Origin: Streptomyces sp. MNU76
Lineage (GTDB): Bacteria > Actinomycetota > Actinomycetes > Streptomycetales > Streptomycetaceae
DNA: 64,000 nt
Direction of reading: 5' to 3'
Assembly (NCBI RefSeq): GCF_020982545.1
Contig: NZ_JAJKLK010000007.1
Coordinates: forward strand, 1-64,000
Positions 16,139-25,637 of this stretch are shown here, piece after piece. Every line of letters begins with the position of its first letter. The stretch's first letter is position 1. The notes below the pieces were generated by a model, which was not told the DNA's origin, did not search any database, and saw nothing but the letters and a program-made list of their open reading frames with translations. The translations under genes were made by a program, and so were the position numbers.

Positions 16139-17907
16139 TCAGGACGCCGCTGTGCGGAGACCCTGTACGTCGATCTGTTCCGTTTCGTCGTGGGCCGTGA
16201 GGTCGATGACCTGGCCGATCCCCCGGGAGGCCTCGTCGGCGCGCTTGAACTGCGCCTCCGACTCGGCCTTGTGGAGCGCGAGGGCCTCCTGACCGACCAC
16301 GTCGGCGAGGTCCTCGTTCTGCACGGCCTCCAAGGCCTCCGCCGACTTCTGCATACCGAAGAAGTCGAACCCTCCCTCGACGGCCGTCCGCCGCCGCGGC
16401 GCCGCCGGGACGACCGCCACGGCCGTGGGCACCGTGAAGTGACCGACCGACGGAACCACCGGCTCCACACGCCCCGAGGGCTCCACGCGGGTCAGCTCCC
16501 CCACCCCCGTCGAGCCGGCCGGTGCGGCGACCACGGGTACGGGGCCGCCGGCGGCGCGCTCATGTCCCCGGGTCGCCACGGACTTCCCCACCGCGTCGCC
16601 CTCCTCGGCGGTGAGCACCGGAACGGGCTCCTCCTCCACCTCGGCGGAACGTCCCTGCCGGGTGCCCCCGTCCGTGGGCCCGTCCGGATCGCCCTTGGGG
16701 GAAGGCCCCTTAGGGGAACCACCCTTCGCCCCCTCGCCCTTGACGTCGCCCTCGCCGCTGACCGTCCCGTCGGCGGATTCGGCTGATGCGGCTGATGCGG
16801 CGGGCTCGGCGGATTCGGTGGCCGGGCCGGGCGCGGCGGTGGCCTGAGTGGGCTCGGTCGACTGGCTGGTTTCGGCAGACGTCTCGACCGTCTCACTGTT
16901 CTGCTCGCCGACCGTGCCGTCCTCCGGTCCGTCGACCAAGTCGTCCACAGCCCCACCGAGGGACTCGTCAGCAGCTTCGCCGACGCCCTCACCAGCACGC
17001 TCATCGGTGAACTCGTCCACGTCCCCCGCCACTACGGACTCGGCGGCGGCCCCGGCGTCCTCCGTGCCCTTCACCGAGCCCCGCTGGGTGATGATCCGGT
17101 CCAACGCCGAGTTCGCGCGCAGGAAGAGGGACGAACCGGCCGGCGAGAACACCGCGGACGCCGACTTCTCCACCCCCGAGCCCTCCTCCTCGGCCTCGGC
17201 CCGCCCCGCAGAAGCACCCGCACCAGAGTCGGCGCCGCCACCGGCACCCGCCCGCCCTTCCCGCCCTGCCCCGCCGCCCTCTCCGCCGCGGCCTTGGACG
17301 CCGTCTCCCACGAGGCCCAGGGCGCCCCCGGCGCGGGAGTCCCCTGCGGCGGCACCGTCGAGGTCCGGGACGCCGCCGTGGTTCCGCCGTCGCCGTCGCC
17401 GTCGCCCGCGTCCGCACCCGCCGCCGGCAACGCCCGGGCGTCCTCGGGGGCGGTCGTCTCGATCTCCAGCAGACGGCGGCCCTCCAGGGCGCTGGCCCGC
17501 TCGGTCTCGGCCGTGGCGTAGCGCCGCAACAGCGCGGCGTGCTCGTTGCGGAGGTTGGCCAGTTCGGTGCGCTTGGCGCGGAGCTTGTGCTCCAGCTTGG
17601 TGCGCAGCTCGCGGGACTCGTCGAGGTCGGTCTCCAGTTCGGCGACCTTCTCCTCGTGACGCCACTCGTCGCTCGCCCGCGCGCGCGTGAGGTCGGCGAC
17701 GCGTTTGCCGGCCTCCACGTCCCAGCGGCGCATGACCGCCGCGCCCACGGCCGCGGTCGCCGCGGCGACGGCGGCGGTGACCCGGAGCACCGCCGGCTCG
17801 GAGAACATCCATGGCCCAAGGGCGCAGACGAGCGAGACGCCTGCGATCGCCGTGGGGGGCAGCAGCCTGTGCAGAGGCGGTGAATGGCGGTGACGTCCAC
17901 GTGGCAT
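16139..17907 (-). CDS. Membrane-anchored coiled-coil hypothetical protein, frameshifted as given
   Basis: The N-terminal frame (ATG 17907) has two hydrophobic segments, LLPPTAIAGVSLVCALGPWMF and VLRVTAAVAAATAAVGAAVM, then a long Arg/Glu-rich coiled coil (about 65-145, with ELETDLDESRELRTKLEHKL). A second frame carries an acidic, Ser/Thr/Gly-rich disordered middle and a conserved-looking C-terminus with GGFDFFGMQKS, EDLADVVGQEALALHKAE, RGIGQVIDLTAHDETEQIDV. Frames join if one base is restored in the G/C-rich stretch near 17247-17275. Intact length would be about 589 aa. No enzymatic domain; I recognise it as a conserved Streptomyces hypothetical from memory. A scaffold role at the membrane is a guess. 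Confidence 0.72.
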
Positions 17908-18235
17908 GGCCAGAAACTTACCGCGCGTAGGCGAATGATGGTGCCCCGGGACGCAAAAACTCAGCCGCCCCTCTCACCTCTCACAAGCCCTCACAAGGTT
18001 CCTCACCGCCGGTGCCGCAATGCGCCCACCGGCGGCTCCTCCTCTGGATCAACCTCATTGAATCCGGATACGTCTTGGCCGCATCCGTCTCTTTCCTCGC
18101 CGGTGAATTCCGCGAATTGCGGGACCCGCCGCCGAACCGTTACCGAACTCGTCGCCGACCCGTCGCCGCACCGTGACCGACCAGCCCTTCGACGGCGCAC
18201 GACCACCCGGCGTCAGCCACCCTCCCCGGCCCACT
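17908..18235. other. Intergenic region, no gene supported
   Basis: A 328-bp stretch of lower coding-like bias between the coiled-coil gene start and the esterase stop. It includes the AT-richer gaattccgcgaattgcggg near 18103-18121, whose two GAATT arms could be a regulatory site. Promoters of the coiled-coil gene must lie here. Nothing else is evident. Confidence 0.4.
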
Positions 18236-19360
18236 TCACCGGTCGCTCAACCGCCCGCTGATCCACTGCAACGTCGCCGGGATCTCCCGGCGCCAGGTGT
18301 TGAAGTTGTGCCCGCCGCTGTCGAGGATGATCGACGAGATCCGCGTCGGCCGCGTCTCCTTCACCTGTTCGATGAACTTCAGCGTGGCCTTGTAGTTGGT
18401 CTCCCCCTGTTTGCTGCTGGTGACCAGCAGAGAGGTGTCCGGCGCCGGACGGTGCTTCAGATACCAGAACAGGTCCGCCTCGTTCCGCAGCGTCTTGTTC
18501 CCTTGGAAGAGATCGCCCGTCGTCGGGTCGATCGGCGCCTTGTAGTACGGCGAGAGGCCCGCGCCGGCGGCGAACACCCGGGGATGGTGCATGGCGAGTT
18601 TCAGCGCACAGTAGCCACCGGTCGAGTCGCCGATGACGCCCCAACTGCCGGGCTTCTTCCCGACCCTGTAGTGACGCCCCACGGCGTCCGGCAGATCCCG
18701 GGCGAAGAACGTCTCGGCCTGCGGCCCGCCCGGCACGTCCACGCACTCGGTGTCGCGCGGCGGCGCCACGGTCGGCCGCAGCATCACCAGGATCATCGGC
18801 TGAGCCTTCCCGTCCCGGGCCGACGCGTGGGCCGTCTGCGGGAAGTGCAGCCCCTTGATCAGCGCCTCGGCGGTGCCCGGGTAGCCGGTGAGGACGACCG
18901 CGGCGGGGAAGGTGCGGGTGCGGTACCGGGGCTGGAAGTACTCCGGCGGCAGATACACGTACGCCGGGCTCGCGATCCGGCTCGTACGGCCGACGATCTC
19001 GACCTTCTGGATCTGGCCGCCGACCGCGGGACTGCCGCCCCCGGCCACGTTCACCGGCTGGGTGTCGACGACCCGCAACGGGCCCCCGGTGTCGGCCCCG
19101 TCGTGGTCGACGACCACCCCCTGCCCGGTCTCCCGGCCGAGAAGGTCGGCCCAGCTGGCGTAGAACCCGAAGGCCTGGTTGGCGGCCAGGCCGACCGACA
19201 CGAAGACGGCGACCTGTGTGGCCAGCAGGACGACGATCCGACCGCCGACCGCTCGCCATCCGCGCCGGGCCAGCCGCGGCCACAGCCACACCGTGCCGAC
19301 GAACAGCAGTACCGCGGACAGCACCGCCAACACCAGGACCTTGTTGCTCGTCAGACCCAT
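18236..19360 (-). CDS. Membrane-anchored alpha/beta-hydrolase of the esterase D/antigen 85 type
   Basis: 374 aa. The N-terminus has about three hydrophobic segments (VLVLAVLSAVLLFVGTVWLW and IVVLLATQVAVFVSVGLAA), placing the catalytic domain outside. The putative-esterase fold has AAVVLTGYPG near 155, the nucleophile elbow GDSTGGYCAL with Ser as nucleophile near 265 and the late His in DSGGHNFNTW near 357. Such proteins include mycolyltransferases and S-formylglutathione hydrolase-like esterases; in Streptomyces mycolic acids are absent, so a cell-wall or secreted ester substrate is likelier. It is followed divergently by an MprF-like gene. Confidence 0.87.
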   Translation of the reverse strand: MGLTSNKVLVLAVLSAVLLFVGTVWLWPRLARRGWRAVGGRIVVLLATQVAVFVSVGLAANQAFGFYASWADLLGRETGQGVVVDHDGADTGGPLRVVDTQPVNVAGGGSPAVGGQIQKVEIVGRTSRIASPAYVYLPPEYFQPRYRTRTFPAAVVLTGYPGTAEALIKGLHFPQTAHASARDGKAQPMILVMLRPTVAPPRDTECVDVPGGPQAETFFARDLPDAVGRHYRVGKKPGSWGVIGDSTGGYCALKLAMHHPRVFAAGAGLSPYYKAPIDPTTGDLFQGNKTLRNEADLFWYLKHRPAPDTSLLVTSSKQGETNYKATLKFIEQVKETRPTRISSIILDSGGHNFNTWRREIPATLQWISGRLSDR

Positions 19361-19529
19361 CGGGTTGTCCCCCGCCGACCTTTCTTTCCTTGTCTTTCCC
19401 TGCCCTTTGGTTCAGCTTTCCGATGGAGAGTGAACCTCCCCCGCCGAGCCACCGTCCTAGAGGGCGCAATGTCGCCGGATGCCGGAAAAGGCACCGGATC
19501 CAAGCTCTCTCGCGGAACTACGGGATGCG

Positions 19530-21464
19530 ATGTCTGTCAGGACAGATGGGGAAATGTCGGGTGGGGTTCCGATCCGGTCGGACCGACTCGCGCCGAGCGC
19601 CGACCGGCAGCCGAAGGACGCACGCCCAGGCGCGGCGCCGGGCGCGGTGCCGGGCGCGGTGCCGGGCATCCTGCGCCGCGTGCTGCGCGGAGTGCCGCGC
19701 GGCCCGCGCCCCGAGGCCGTACCCGCCCTGGTCGCCAGGGCCTGCACACTCGTCGGGCTCGTGGACATCGCCGCGGGGGTGTTCCCCCGCTTCCGCAACA
19801 GCCGTATGCACGCCCTGGCCGAGGTGCTCCCCGGCGCGCTCGGCCCGTTCGCGGCGGCGCTCTCCCTGAGCGTCGGCGTCCTGCTGCTGCTCCTCGCGCA
19901 CGGTCTGCGCCGGCGCAAGCGACGGGCCTGGCGGGCGGCCGTGGTCCTGCTCCCGGCCGGGGCGATCGCCCAGTTCACCTACCGCCACTCACTTGTCGGT
20001 GTGCTCGTCTCGCTCGCGCTGCTCGTCCCGCTGCTGCGCCACCGCGACGAGTTCCGCGCCCTGCCCGATCCCACCAGCCGCTGGCGGGCACTCACCAACT
20101 TCGTGCTGATGGGCGCCGGTTCGATCGCCCTCGGTCTGGTCGTCGTCAGCGCGCACCCCGGACGCATGGTCGGCGACCCGAGCCTCGCCGACCGGCTCGA
20201 ACACGTCATCTACGGCCTGTTCGGCTTCGAGGGCCCGGTCGACTACGCCGGCAGCACGTCCTGGACGGTGGCCTTCTCCCTCGGCGCCCTCGGTCTGCTG
20301 ACCGCCATCACCACCGTCTACCTGGCTTTCCGCCCCGAACATCCGGCGGCCCGCCTCACCGACGACGACGAGGCACGGCTGCGCGCCCTGCTCGACCGGC
20401 ACGGCGGCCGCGACTCGCTCGGCCACTTCGCGCTCCGCCGCGACAAGGCGGTCGTCTTCTCCCCCAGCGGCAAGGCGGCGGTGACGTACCGCGTCGTCTC
20501 CGGGGTGATGCTCGCCAGCGGCGACCCGATCGGCGACGTCGAGGCCTGGCCCGGCGCGATCGAACGCTTCATGGACGAGGCGAAGGCCCACTCCTGGACC
20601 CCGGCCGTCATGGGCTGTTCGGAGACAGGGGCGGAGGTCTGGACCCGGGAGACCGGCCTGGACGCCCTCGAACTGGGCGACGAGGCGGTGGTGGACGTCG
20701 CGGATTTCTCCCTCACCGGACGCGCGATGCGCAACGTGCGTCAAATGGTGAAGCGCATCGAGCGGCTGGGTTACGAGACCCGGGTACGGCGTGTCCGTGA
20801 CCTCGGCGAGGCGGAGCTGGACCGGATCCGCCGCGCCGCCGAGGACTGGCGCGGCACCGACACCGAGCGCGGGTTCTCCATGGCCCTCGGCCGCATCGGC
20901 GACCCGGCCGACGGGGACTGCCTGATCGCCACCGCCCACAAGGCCGACGAGGTCCCCGGCCCGTACGGCGACCTCAAGGCCGTCCTCCACTTCGTGCCCT
21001 GGGGCCCGGACGGCGCCTCCCTGGACCTGATGCGCCGCGACCGCTCCGCCGACCCCGGCATGAACGAACTCCTCATCGTCGCGGGCCTCCAGGCCGCCCC
21101 CCGCCTGGGCGTCCGGCAGGTCTCCCTGAACTTCGCGATGTTCCGCTCGGCCCTGGCCCGGGGGGAGAAGATCGGCGCGGGCCCGGTCCTGCGCGCCTGG
21201 CGCGGCCTGCTGGTCTTCCTCTCCCGCTGGTTCCAGATCGAGTCCCTCTACAAGTTCAACGCCAAGTTCCGCCCCCGCTGGGAACCGCGCTTCGTCGTCT
21301 ACGCCGCCTCCCGCGACCTCCCGCGCATCGGCCTGGCCGCCATGCAGGCCGAGGGCTTCGTCGACCTCGCCCTGCCCCGCCTGCTGCGGCGCCGCGCGAA
21401 GGCTCCGGCCCCCTGCGCCCACACGATGCGCTCGGCGGAACACTCGGCGCGCAGCGCGGCGTGA
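19530..21464 (+). CDS. MprF/LysX-like phosphatidylglycerol lysyltransferase domain protein (DUF2156)
   Basis: 644 aa from ATG 19530 (an upstream ATG at 19479 would add 17 aa). Residues about 60-250 hold several membrane helices (LVGLVDIAAGVF, LSLSVGVLLLLLAHGL, SLVGVLVSLALLVPLL, FVLMGAGSIALGLVVVSA, FSLGALGLLTAITTVYLAF). The C-terminal half is the GNAT-like DUF2156 domain, with SGKAAVTYRVVSGVMLASGDP, RNVRQMVKRIERLGYETRVRR and the end FNAKFRPRWEPRF. MprF adds lysine to phosphatidylglycerol, lowering membrane charge against cationic peptides. There is no attached LysS domain; aminoacyl donor unknown. Confidence 0.87.
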   Translation: MSVRTDGEMSGGVPIRSDRLAPSADRQPKDARPGAAPGAVPGAVPGILRRVLRGVPRGPRPEAVPALVARACTLVGLVDIAAGVFPRFRNSRMHALAEVLPGALGPFAAALSLSVGVLLLLLAHGLRRRKRRAWRAAVVLLPAGAIAQFTYRHSLVGVLVSLALLVPLLRHRDEFRALPDPTSRWRALTNFVLMGAGSIALGLVVVSAHPGRMVGDPSLADRLEHVIYGLFGFEGPVDYAGSTSWTVAFSLGALGLLTAITTVYLAFRPEHPAARLTDDDEARLRALLDRHGGRDSLGHFALRRDKAVVFSPSGKAAVTYRVVSGVMLASGDPIGDVEAWPGAIERFMDEAKAHSWTPAVMGCSETGAEVWTRETGLDALELGDEAVVDVADFSLTGRAMRNVRQMVKRIERLGYETRVRRVRDLGEAELDRIRRAAEDWRGTDTERGFSMALGRIGDPADGDCLIATAHKADEVPGPYGDLKAVLHFVPWGPDGASLDLMRRDRSADPGMNELLIVAGLQAAPRLGVRQVSLNFAMFRSALARGEKIGAGPVLRAWRGLLVFLSRWFQIESLYKFNAKFRPRWEPRFVVYAASRDLPRIGLAAMQAEGFVDLALPRLLRRRAKAPAPCAHTMRSAEHSARSAA

Positions 21465-21522
21465 ACGGTGCGGCCCACGCGCGACGGGCCGCCCGCCCCC
21501 AGCCCTGCGGCGCCCGGTCGCG

Positions 21523-22007
21523 TTACGTCGCCCGCGCCGCCCGCCGCCCGTGTCGTCGTCCTCCGGGAGCTTGCAGACTCGCTCCAGGAAGAAGGCCGCC
21601 ACTATGACGGCGATGCCCGCGAGGACGGAGAAGCCGGCGTAGATGGCCTGGTCGCGGCGGGCCGGGACCTCCAGATACTCCAGGAGGAAGACGCCGACGC
21701 CGCCGTACATCCCGGCGACGAGCGCGGCGACGAGGGCGCTGGCCTGGCCGAACACGACCGCGCGGGCGGCCATCAGGGGATCGACGCCCTTGGCCTCCGG
21801 CCGGCGCTCCCGCTGGGCCTTGAGCCGACTGCGCAGGGACAGCGCGGTGGCCGTCAGGACGGCGGCGATCAGCGCGAGCACGATGGGGGCGGCCAGCGGG
21901 ACGCTCGGCAGGGTGTCCACCGAGTTCCACAGCCGGGCCCCGGCCCAGGACAGCACCCCCGCCACCACGAACACCGCGGCCAGCGTCCTGATGCGCAGCT
22001 CTTTCAC
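21523..22007 (-). CDS. DUF3180 membrane protein, C-terminus shifted by a likely indel
   Basis: GTG 22007 is preceded by AAGGGG at proper spacing. The protein begins MKELRIRTLAAVFVVAG and has four membrane segments near 10-25, 38-55, 85-108 and 118-135 (AAPIVLALIAAVLTATAL, VFGQASALVAALVAGM, AGFSVLAGIAVIVAAFFLE), ending the conserved part at RVCKLPEDDD. As given the frame continues antisense far into the MprF-like gene, which is implausible. A TAA at 21523-21525 ends the gene if one base is restored in the G/C run near 21526-21560, giving about 161 aa. It follows folK, as in the typical fol cluster of actinomycetes. Function unknown. Confidence 0.78.
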
Positions 22008-22126
22008 GATGCCCCTTCGACGAGCCCGATGGTCCACGGACGCCGGGCCCACGGGCGCCGGGTGGTCGGCCCGGCCGGTGGTCCCGACGGCGTCGGGGAT
22101 GATCCCGACCCGGTAGACCTTAACGA

Positions 22127-22738
22127 CTACTCGGGCAGCTGGAGTTCCAGGTCGGCGCGGGGCGACACACCCTCGCGGGTGATGCCGCCCAGGAGCTGGG
22201 CGATCGGGCCGCGGCCGGCGAGCCGGGCCTCCGGCTCCACGTCGTGCCACGGCGCGAGGACGAAGGCGCGCTCGTGCGCCCGCGGGTGCGGCAGGGTCAG
22301 GGCCGGGTCGTCGGAGACGACGTCCGCGTACGCCACGATGTCGACGTCCAGCGTGCGCGCGCCCCAGCGCTCGTCCCGCACCCGGTGGAAGGCCTCCTCC
22401 ACGGCCTGGGCCCGCTCCAGCAGCGAGGAGGGCGGCAGGGTCGTCTTCAGCACCACCACCGCGTTGAAGTACGAGGGCTGACTGCCCGGCGCCACCCCCC
22501 ACGGCTCGGTCTCGTACACCGGCGACACGGCCTTGACGCGGACGCCCGGGGTGTCCTCCAGGGCGTCGACGGCGCCCTGGAGGTTCTCCAGCCGGTTGCC
22601 CAGGTTCGAGCCGATGGAGATCACCGCCCGGCGGGGGTTGTGCAGGGTCGTGTCGGCCTCGTCCACCTTCTGCACGACGGAGGCCGGCACCGGCTGGACG
22701 GTCGGGTCGCTCTGACCCCCGGTGAAGAACGCGGTCAT
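22127..22738 (-). CDS. folK: 2-amino-4-hydroxy-6-hydroxymethyldihydropteridine diphosphokinase
   Basis: Transfers pyrophosphate from ATP to hydroxymethyl-dihydropterin in folate synthesis. 203 aa. The signature SIGSNLGNRLENL is at about 41-53, YETEPWG near 75-81 and RWGARTLDVDIVAY near 122-135. An extra N-terminal stretch of about 36 aa precedes the conserved core. It overlaps folB by 4 bp (22735-22738, ATGA), indicating coupled translation in the fol operon. Confidence 0.95.
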   Translation of the reverse strand: MTAFFTGGQSDPTVQPVPASVVQKVDEADTTLHNPRRAVISIGSNLGNRLENLQGAVDALEDTPGVRVKAVSPVYETEPWGVAPGSQPSYFNAVVVLKTTLPPSSLLERAQAVEEAFHRVRDERWGARTLDVDIVAYADVVSDDPALTLPHPRAHERAFVLAPWHDVEPEARLAGRGPIAQLLGGITREGVSPRADLELQLPE

Positions 22739-23094
22739 ACTCGGCTCCGGGTGATGGTGACGGTCGTGTCGTCGAAGGGGACCGTGATCGGCGCGTTCGG
22801 TTTGTGGACGGTGACCTCGACCTCCTGGACCACCTCATGCCGCAGACACGCCCGGGCGATGCGCTCGGCTAGCGTCTCGATGAGGTTCACCGGCTCGCCC
22901 GCGACGATGGCGACGACCTCCTCCGCCACGATCCCGTAGTGCACGGTCTTCGCCAGGTCGTCGTCGGCCGCGGCCGGCCGGGTGTCCAGCCCGAGCGTGA
23001 GGTCCACGACGAAGGTCTGGCCCTCCTCGCGCTCACCCGGGAACACCCCGTGGTACCCACGGGCCCGTAGGCCGCGCAGCGCGACACGATCCAC
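22735..23094 (-). CDS. folB: Dihydroneopterin aldolase
   Basis: Cleaves 7,8-dihydroneopterin to hydroxymethyl-dihydropterin and glycolaldehyde. GTG 23094 with GGAGT upstream gives 119 aa, the normal length. Visible segments: GLRARGYHGVFPGERE near 8-23 (including the substrate-binding residues of the FolB fold), VDLTLGLDT, HYGIVAEEV and NLIETLAERIA with the conserved Glu, and the ending VHKPNAPITVPFD with the active-site Lys. Confidence 0.95.
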   Translation of the reverse strand: MDRVALRGLRARGYHGVFPGEREEGQTFVVDLTLGLDTRPAAADDDLAKTVHYGIVAEEVVAIVAGEPVNLIETLAERIARACLRHEVVQEVEVTVHKPNAPITVPFDDTTVTITRSRV

Positions 23095-23370
23095 GCGAAT
23101 CACTCCTGCAGTCGTCGGGAACGGCCGATGTCCTCCGTGTCGTCCGAACACGGTCGGCACATCGGCCACCTTCGAATCTACCTGCGGGCACTGACAGCGC
23201 TCACCCTCCGGAGGACTCGATTCCACTTCCGTATGGACAGGGTTCATCGAGCGTTGCCCCAGGGAACGCGACGGCTCACGGGTCGGAAGCCGCCCCTACC
23301 CGCGCCCCCGGGTTCCCAATCACCCCTTGGGCCCTGCGGGCCACCGGCCCCCTCGGGAGGGTGACTCCGC

Positions 23371-23874
23371 TCAGGAAGGCGACTCCTCGCCCTCGTCGTC
23401 GTCGGACTCCGTCAGGACCGGGGAACCGTGGTGCGACCAGAGCTTCCAGCCGTCGGGTGTGCGACGGAACACATTCGTGGCGACCACCAGCTGCCCCACG
23501 AGCGGCCCCAACTCGTCACCGCCGTCCGGCGCCGGGCCGCCGCTGAGGATGTTCTCGGTGCACGTGACGAGCGCGGTGTCCCCGGTGACCGAGACGTGCA
23601 CATCGGTGAGGAAGAACTGGATGTACTCCGTGTTCGCCATGATCAGCGCGTACGACCGCAGCACCTCGCCGCGCCCGGTGAGCACCGGCCAGCCGGGATG
23701 GACGCAGGAGATCACACCGGTCTCGGCGGGGTCGTGGTACTCCTCGTCCACGCCCACGTCGGCCGGGGCCAGCCAGAGCGCGGAGAGCGTCTCGAAGTCG
23801 CCCTGTTCCAGGGCCTCGTAGAAGGCCCGGTTGGCGAGTTCGACCTGTTCGACGTCGAGGTGGGGAGCGCTCAC
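23371..23874 (-). CDS. NTF2-like/SnoaL-like domain protein inside the fol operon
   Basis: 167 aa. The alpha+beta barrel pattern begins VELANRAFYEALEQGDFETLSALW (here quoted in part: AFYEALEQGDFETL), then GRGEVLRSYALIM, VSVTGDTALVTCTENIL and TNVFRRTPDGWKLWSHHGS, typical of DUF4440/SnoaL-like small-molecule binders. The tail is acidic. It overlaps folP by 4 bp, so it is made with folate enzymes; it could be an accessory protein or ligand carrier. No catalytic residues can be assigned. Confidence 0.85.
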   Translation of the reverse strand: MSAPHLDVEQVELANRAFYEALEQGDFETLSALWLAPADVGVDEEYHDPAETGVISCVHPGWPVLTGRGEVLRSYALIMANTEYIQFFLTDVHVSVTGDTALVTCTENILSGGPAPDGGDELGPLVGQLVVATNVFRRTPDGWKLWSHHGSPVLTESDDDEGEESPS

Positions 23875-24737
23875 CGCTCACGGGCCCCTTCGATGGCGCG
23901 GGTCACCCGGACCGCGTCGGCGGTGGCGCGGACCTCGTGCACCCGGACCGCCCAGGCGCCCTGCTGTGCGGCCAGCGCCGACACGGCGGCCGTCGCGGCG
24001 TCCCGTTCCCGCGCGGGCGGCGGGGCGCCCTCGGAGCCCGCCAGCACCCGGCCGAGGAACCGCTTGCGGGAGGCGGCGACCAGCAGGGGGTGCCCGAGTC
24101 CGTGCAGCCGGTCGAGGTGCGCGAGGAGGGCGAGGTCGTGCTCGGCGTCCTTGGAGAAGCCCAGGCCGGGATCGACGACGACGCGGTCCGCCGCGACTCC
24201 GCCCTCCAGGACGGCCTCCACGCGCGCGTGCAGCTCCTGGAGCACCTCGGCGACGACGTCCTCGTAGACGCCCCTCACGTTGCCGCCCTGGAGGAAGCCG
24301 CGCCAGTGCATCACCACGAAGGGGGCGCCCGCGTCGGCGACCACCGGGATCATCGCGGGGTCGGCCAGCCCGCCGCTGACGTCGTTGACGAGCGCCGCGC
24401 CGGCGGCGAGGGCCTGCTCCGCCACGGACGCGCGCACGGTGTCCACGGAGACGGTGACGCCCTCGGAGGCCAGCCCTCGCACCACCGGGACGACTCTGCG
24501 CAGTTCCTCCGCCTCGTCGACCCGGGGCGCGCCGGGACGGGTCGACTCACCGCCGACGTCCACCAGGTCCGCGCCCTCGCCGACCATGTCCAGGCCGTGC
24601 TTGACCGCCGCCGTGGTGTCGAAGAAGCGGCCCCCGTCGGAGAAGGAGTCCGGGGTGACGTTGACGACACCCATGACCGCACAACGGTCCCATCGGGGCA
24701 ATCCGGCCACCCACCCACGCCGGTTCTGCTTGCTCAT
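23871..24737 (-). CDS. folP: Dihydropteroate synthase
   Basis: Condenses hydroxymethyl-dihydropterin pyrophosphate with p-aminobenzoate; target of sulfonamides. 288 aa. TIM-barrel motifs: GVVNVTPDSFSDGG near 23-36, VDVGGESTRPGA near 59-70, NDVSGG near 122-127, DPGLGFSK near 190-197 and ASRKRFLG near 222-229. Neighbours folE, folB and folK on the same strand form the folate operon. Confidence 0.96.
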   Translation of the reverse strand: MSKQNRRGWVAGLPRWDRCAVMGVVNVTPDSFSDGGRFFDTTAAVKHGLDMVGEGADLVDVGGESTRPGAPRVDEAEELRRVVPVVRGLASEGVTVSVDTVRASVAEQALAAGAALVNDVSGGLADPAMIPVVADAGAPFVVMHWRGFLQGGNVRGVYEDVVAEVLQELHARVEAVLEGGVAADRVVVDPGLGFSKDAEHDLALLAHLDRLHGLGHPLLVAASRKRFLGRVLAGSEGAPPPARERDAATAAVSALAAQQGAWAVRVHEVRATADAVRVTRAIEGARER

Positions 24738-24831
24738 GCGTCAAGCCTAGGCCCCCGCGCGCGGCCGTGGTCCGGCGCTCCCGGCACCGAGGCGCCGGCG
24801 GGCCATCGGGGAGTCAGCGGGCCACCGGGAG

Positions 24832-25437
24832 TCAGTGGGCCATGATGAGGCTCATCGCCTCGTTGCGGGTCGCCGCGTCCCTGAGCTGGCCGCGCACCGC
24901 CGACGTTATGGTCTTCGCGCCGGGCTTGCGGATGCCCCGCATCGACATGCACATGTGCTCGCACTCGACGACCACGATCACCCCGCGAGGCTCCAGAATC
25001 TCCATCAACGAGTCGGCGATCTGCGTCGTCATCCGCTCCTGCACCTGCGGACGCCGGGCGTAGACGTCCACGAGCCGCGCCAGCTTCGACAGCCCGGTGA
25101 TCTTGCCGCTGGTGGACGGGATGTACCCGACGTGCGCCACGCCCCGGAACGGCACGAGATGGTGCTCACAGGTCGAGTACACCTCGATGTCCTTGACCAG
25201 CACCATCTCGTCGTGACCCAGGTCGAACGTGGTGGTCAGCACATCCTCCGGCCGCTGCCACAGCCCCGCGAAGATCTCCTTGTACGCCCGCGCCACCCGC
25301 GCCGGCGTCTCCCTCAGGCCCTCGCGGTCGGGGTCCTCGCCGACGGCGATCAGCAGTTCCCGTACGGCGTTCTCGGCGCGCTTCTCGTCGAATTCACCGA
25401 TGGTGCCCTCGCCGTCCAGCGTCACGGGGTCGGTCAT
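24832..25437 (-). CDS. folE: GTP cyclohydrolase I
   Basis: Converts GTP to 7,8-dihydroneopterin triphosphate, first step of folate synthesis. 201 aa from ATG 25437, with GGAGCGAGG just upstream. The zinc ligands lie in STCEHHLVPF and in VVECEHMCMSM; the GLSKLAR segment and RPQVQERMT are also typical. It follows ftsH after a terminator-like hairpin (25525-25562), so it may have its own promoter. Confidence 0.96.
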   Translation of the reverse strand: MTDPVTLDGEGTIGEFDEKRAENAVRELLIAVGEDPDREGLRETPARVARAYKEIFAGLWQRPEDVLTTTFDLGHDEMVLVKDIEVYSTCEHHLVPFRGVAHVGYIPSTSGKITGLSKLARLVDVYARRPQVQERMTTQIADSLMEILEPRGVIVVVECEHMCMSMRGIRKPGAKTITSAVRGQLRDAATRNEAMSLIMAH

Positions 25438-25524
25438 GTCGTGCCTCGCTCCTGAGCCTGTGACACGTACGGATGACGCGTCTCGTCCTCGGCCTTCTTG
25501 CGGCCCTCTTTCGGCCATACGAAA

Positions 25525-25562
25525 TGCCGCGCCCCCCAGGCTAGAACCAGGGGGGCGCGGCA
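25525..25562 (-). terminator. 13-bp stem-loop between ftsH and folE
   Basis: Arms tgccgcgcccccc (25525-25537) and ggggggcgcggca (25550-25562) pair perfectly around a 12-nt loop. The minus-strand continuation is TTTCGTATGG. It likely ends or attenuates ftsH transcription before folE. Confidence 0.75.
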
Positions 25563-25637
25563 ATCATTCCGGGCCTGACGAGGCGGCTGGGGCCGGGAGC
25601 GGCATGCTCCCGGTGGCCGGTTCTCATCGGTGGGGCG

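Noticed and set aside
19989..22838. A long minus-strand frame extending the DUF3180 protein by hundreds of residues
   Set aside because: The extension runs antisense through a well-supported MprF-like gene; it is better explained by one indel that hides the TAA at 21523-21525.
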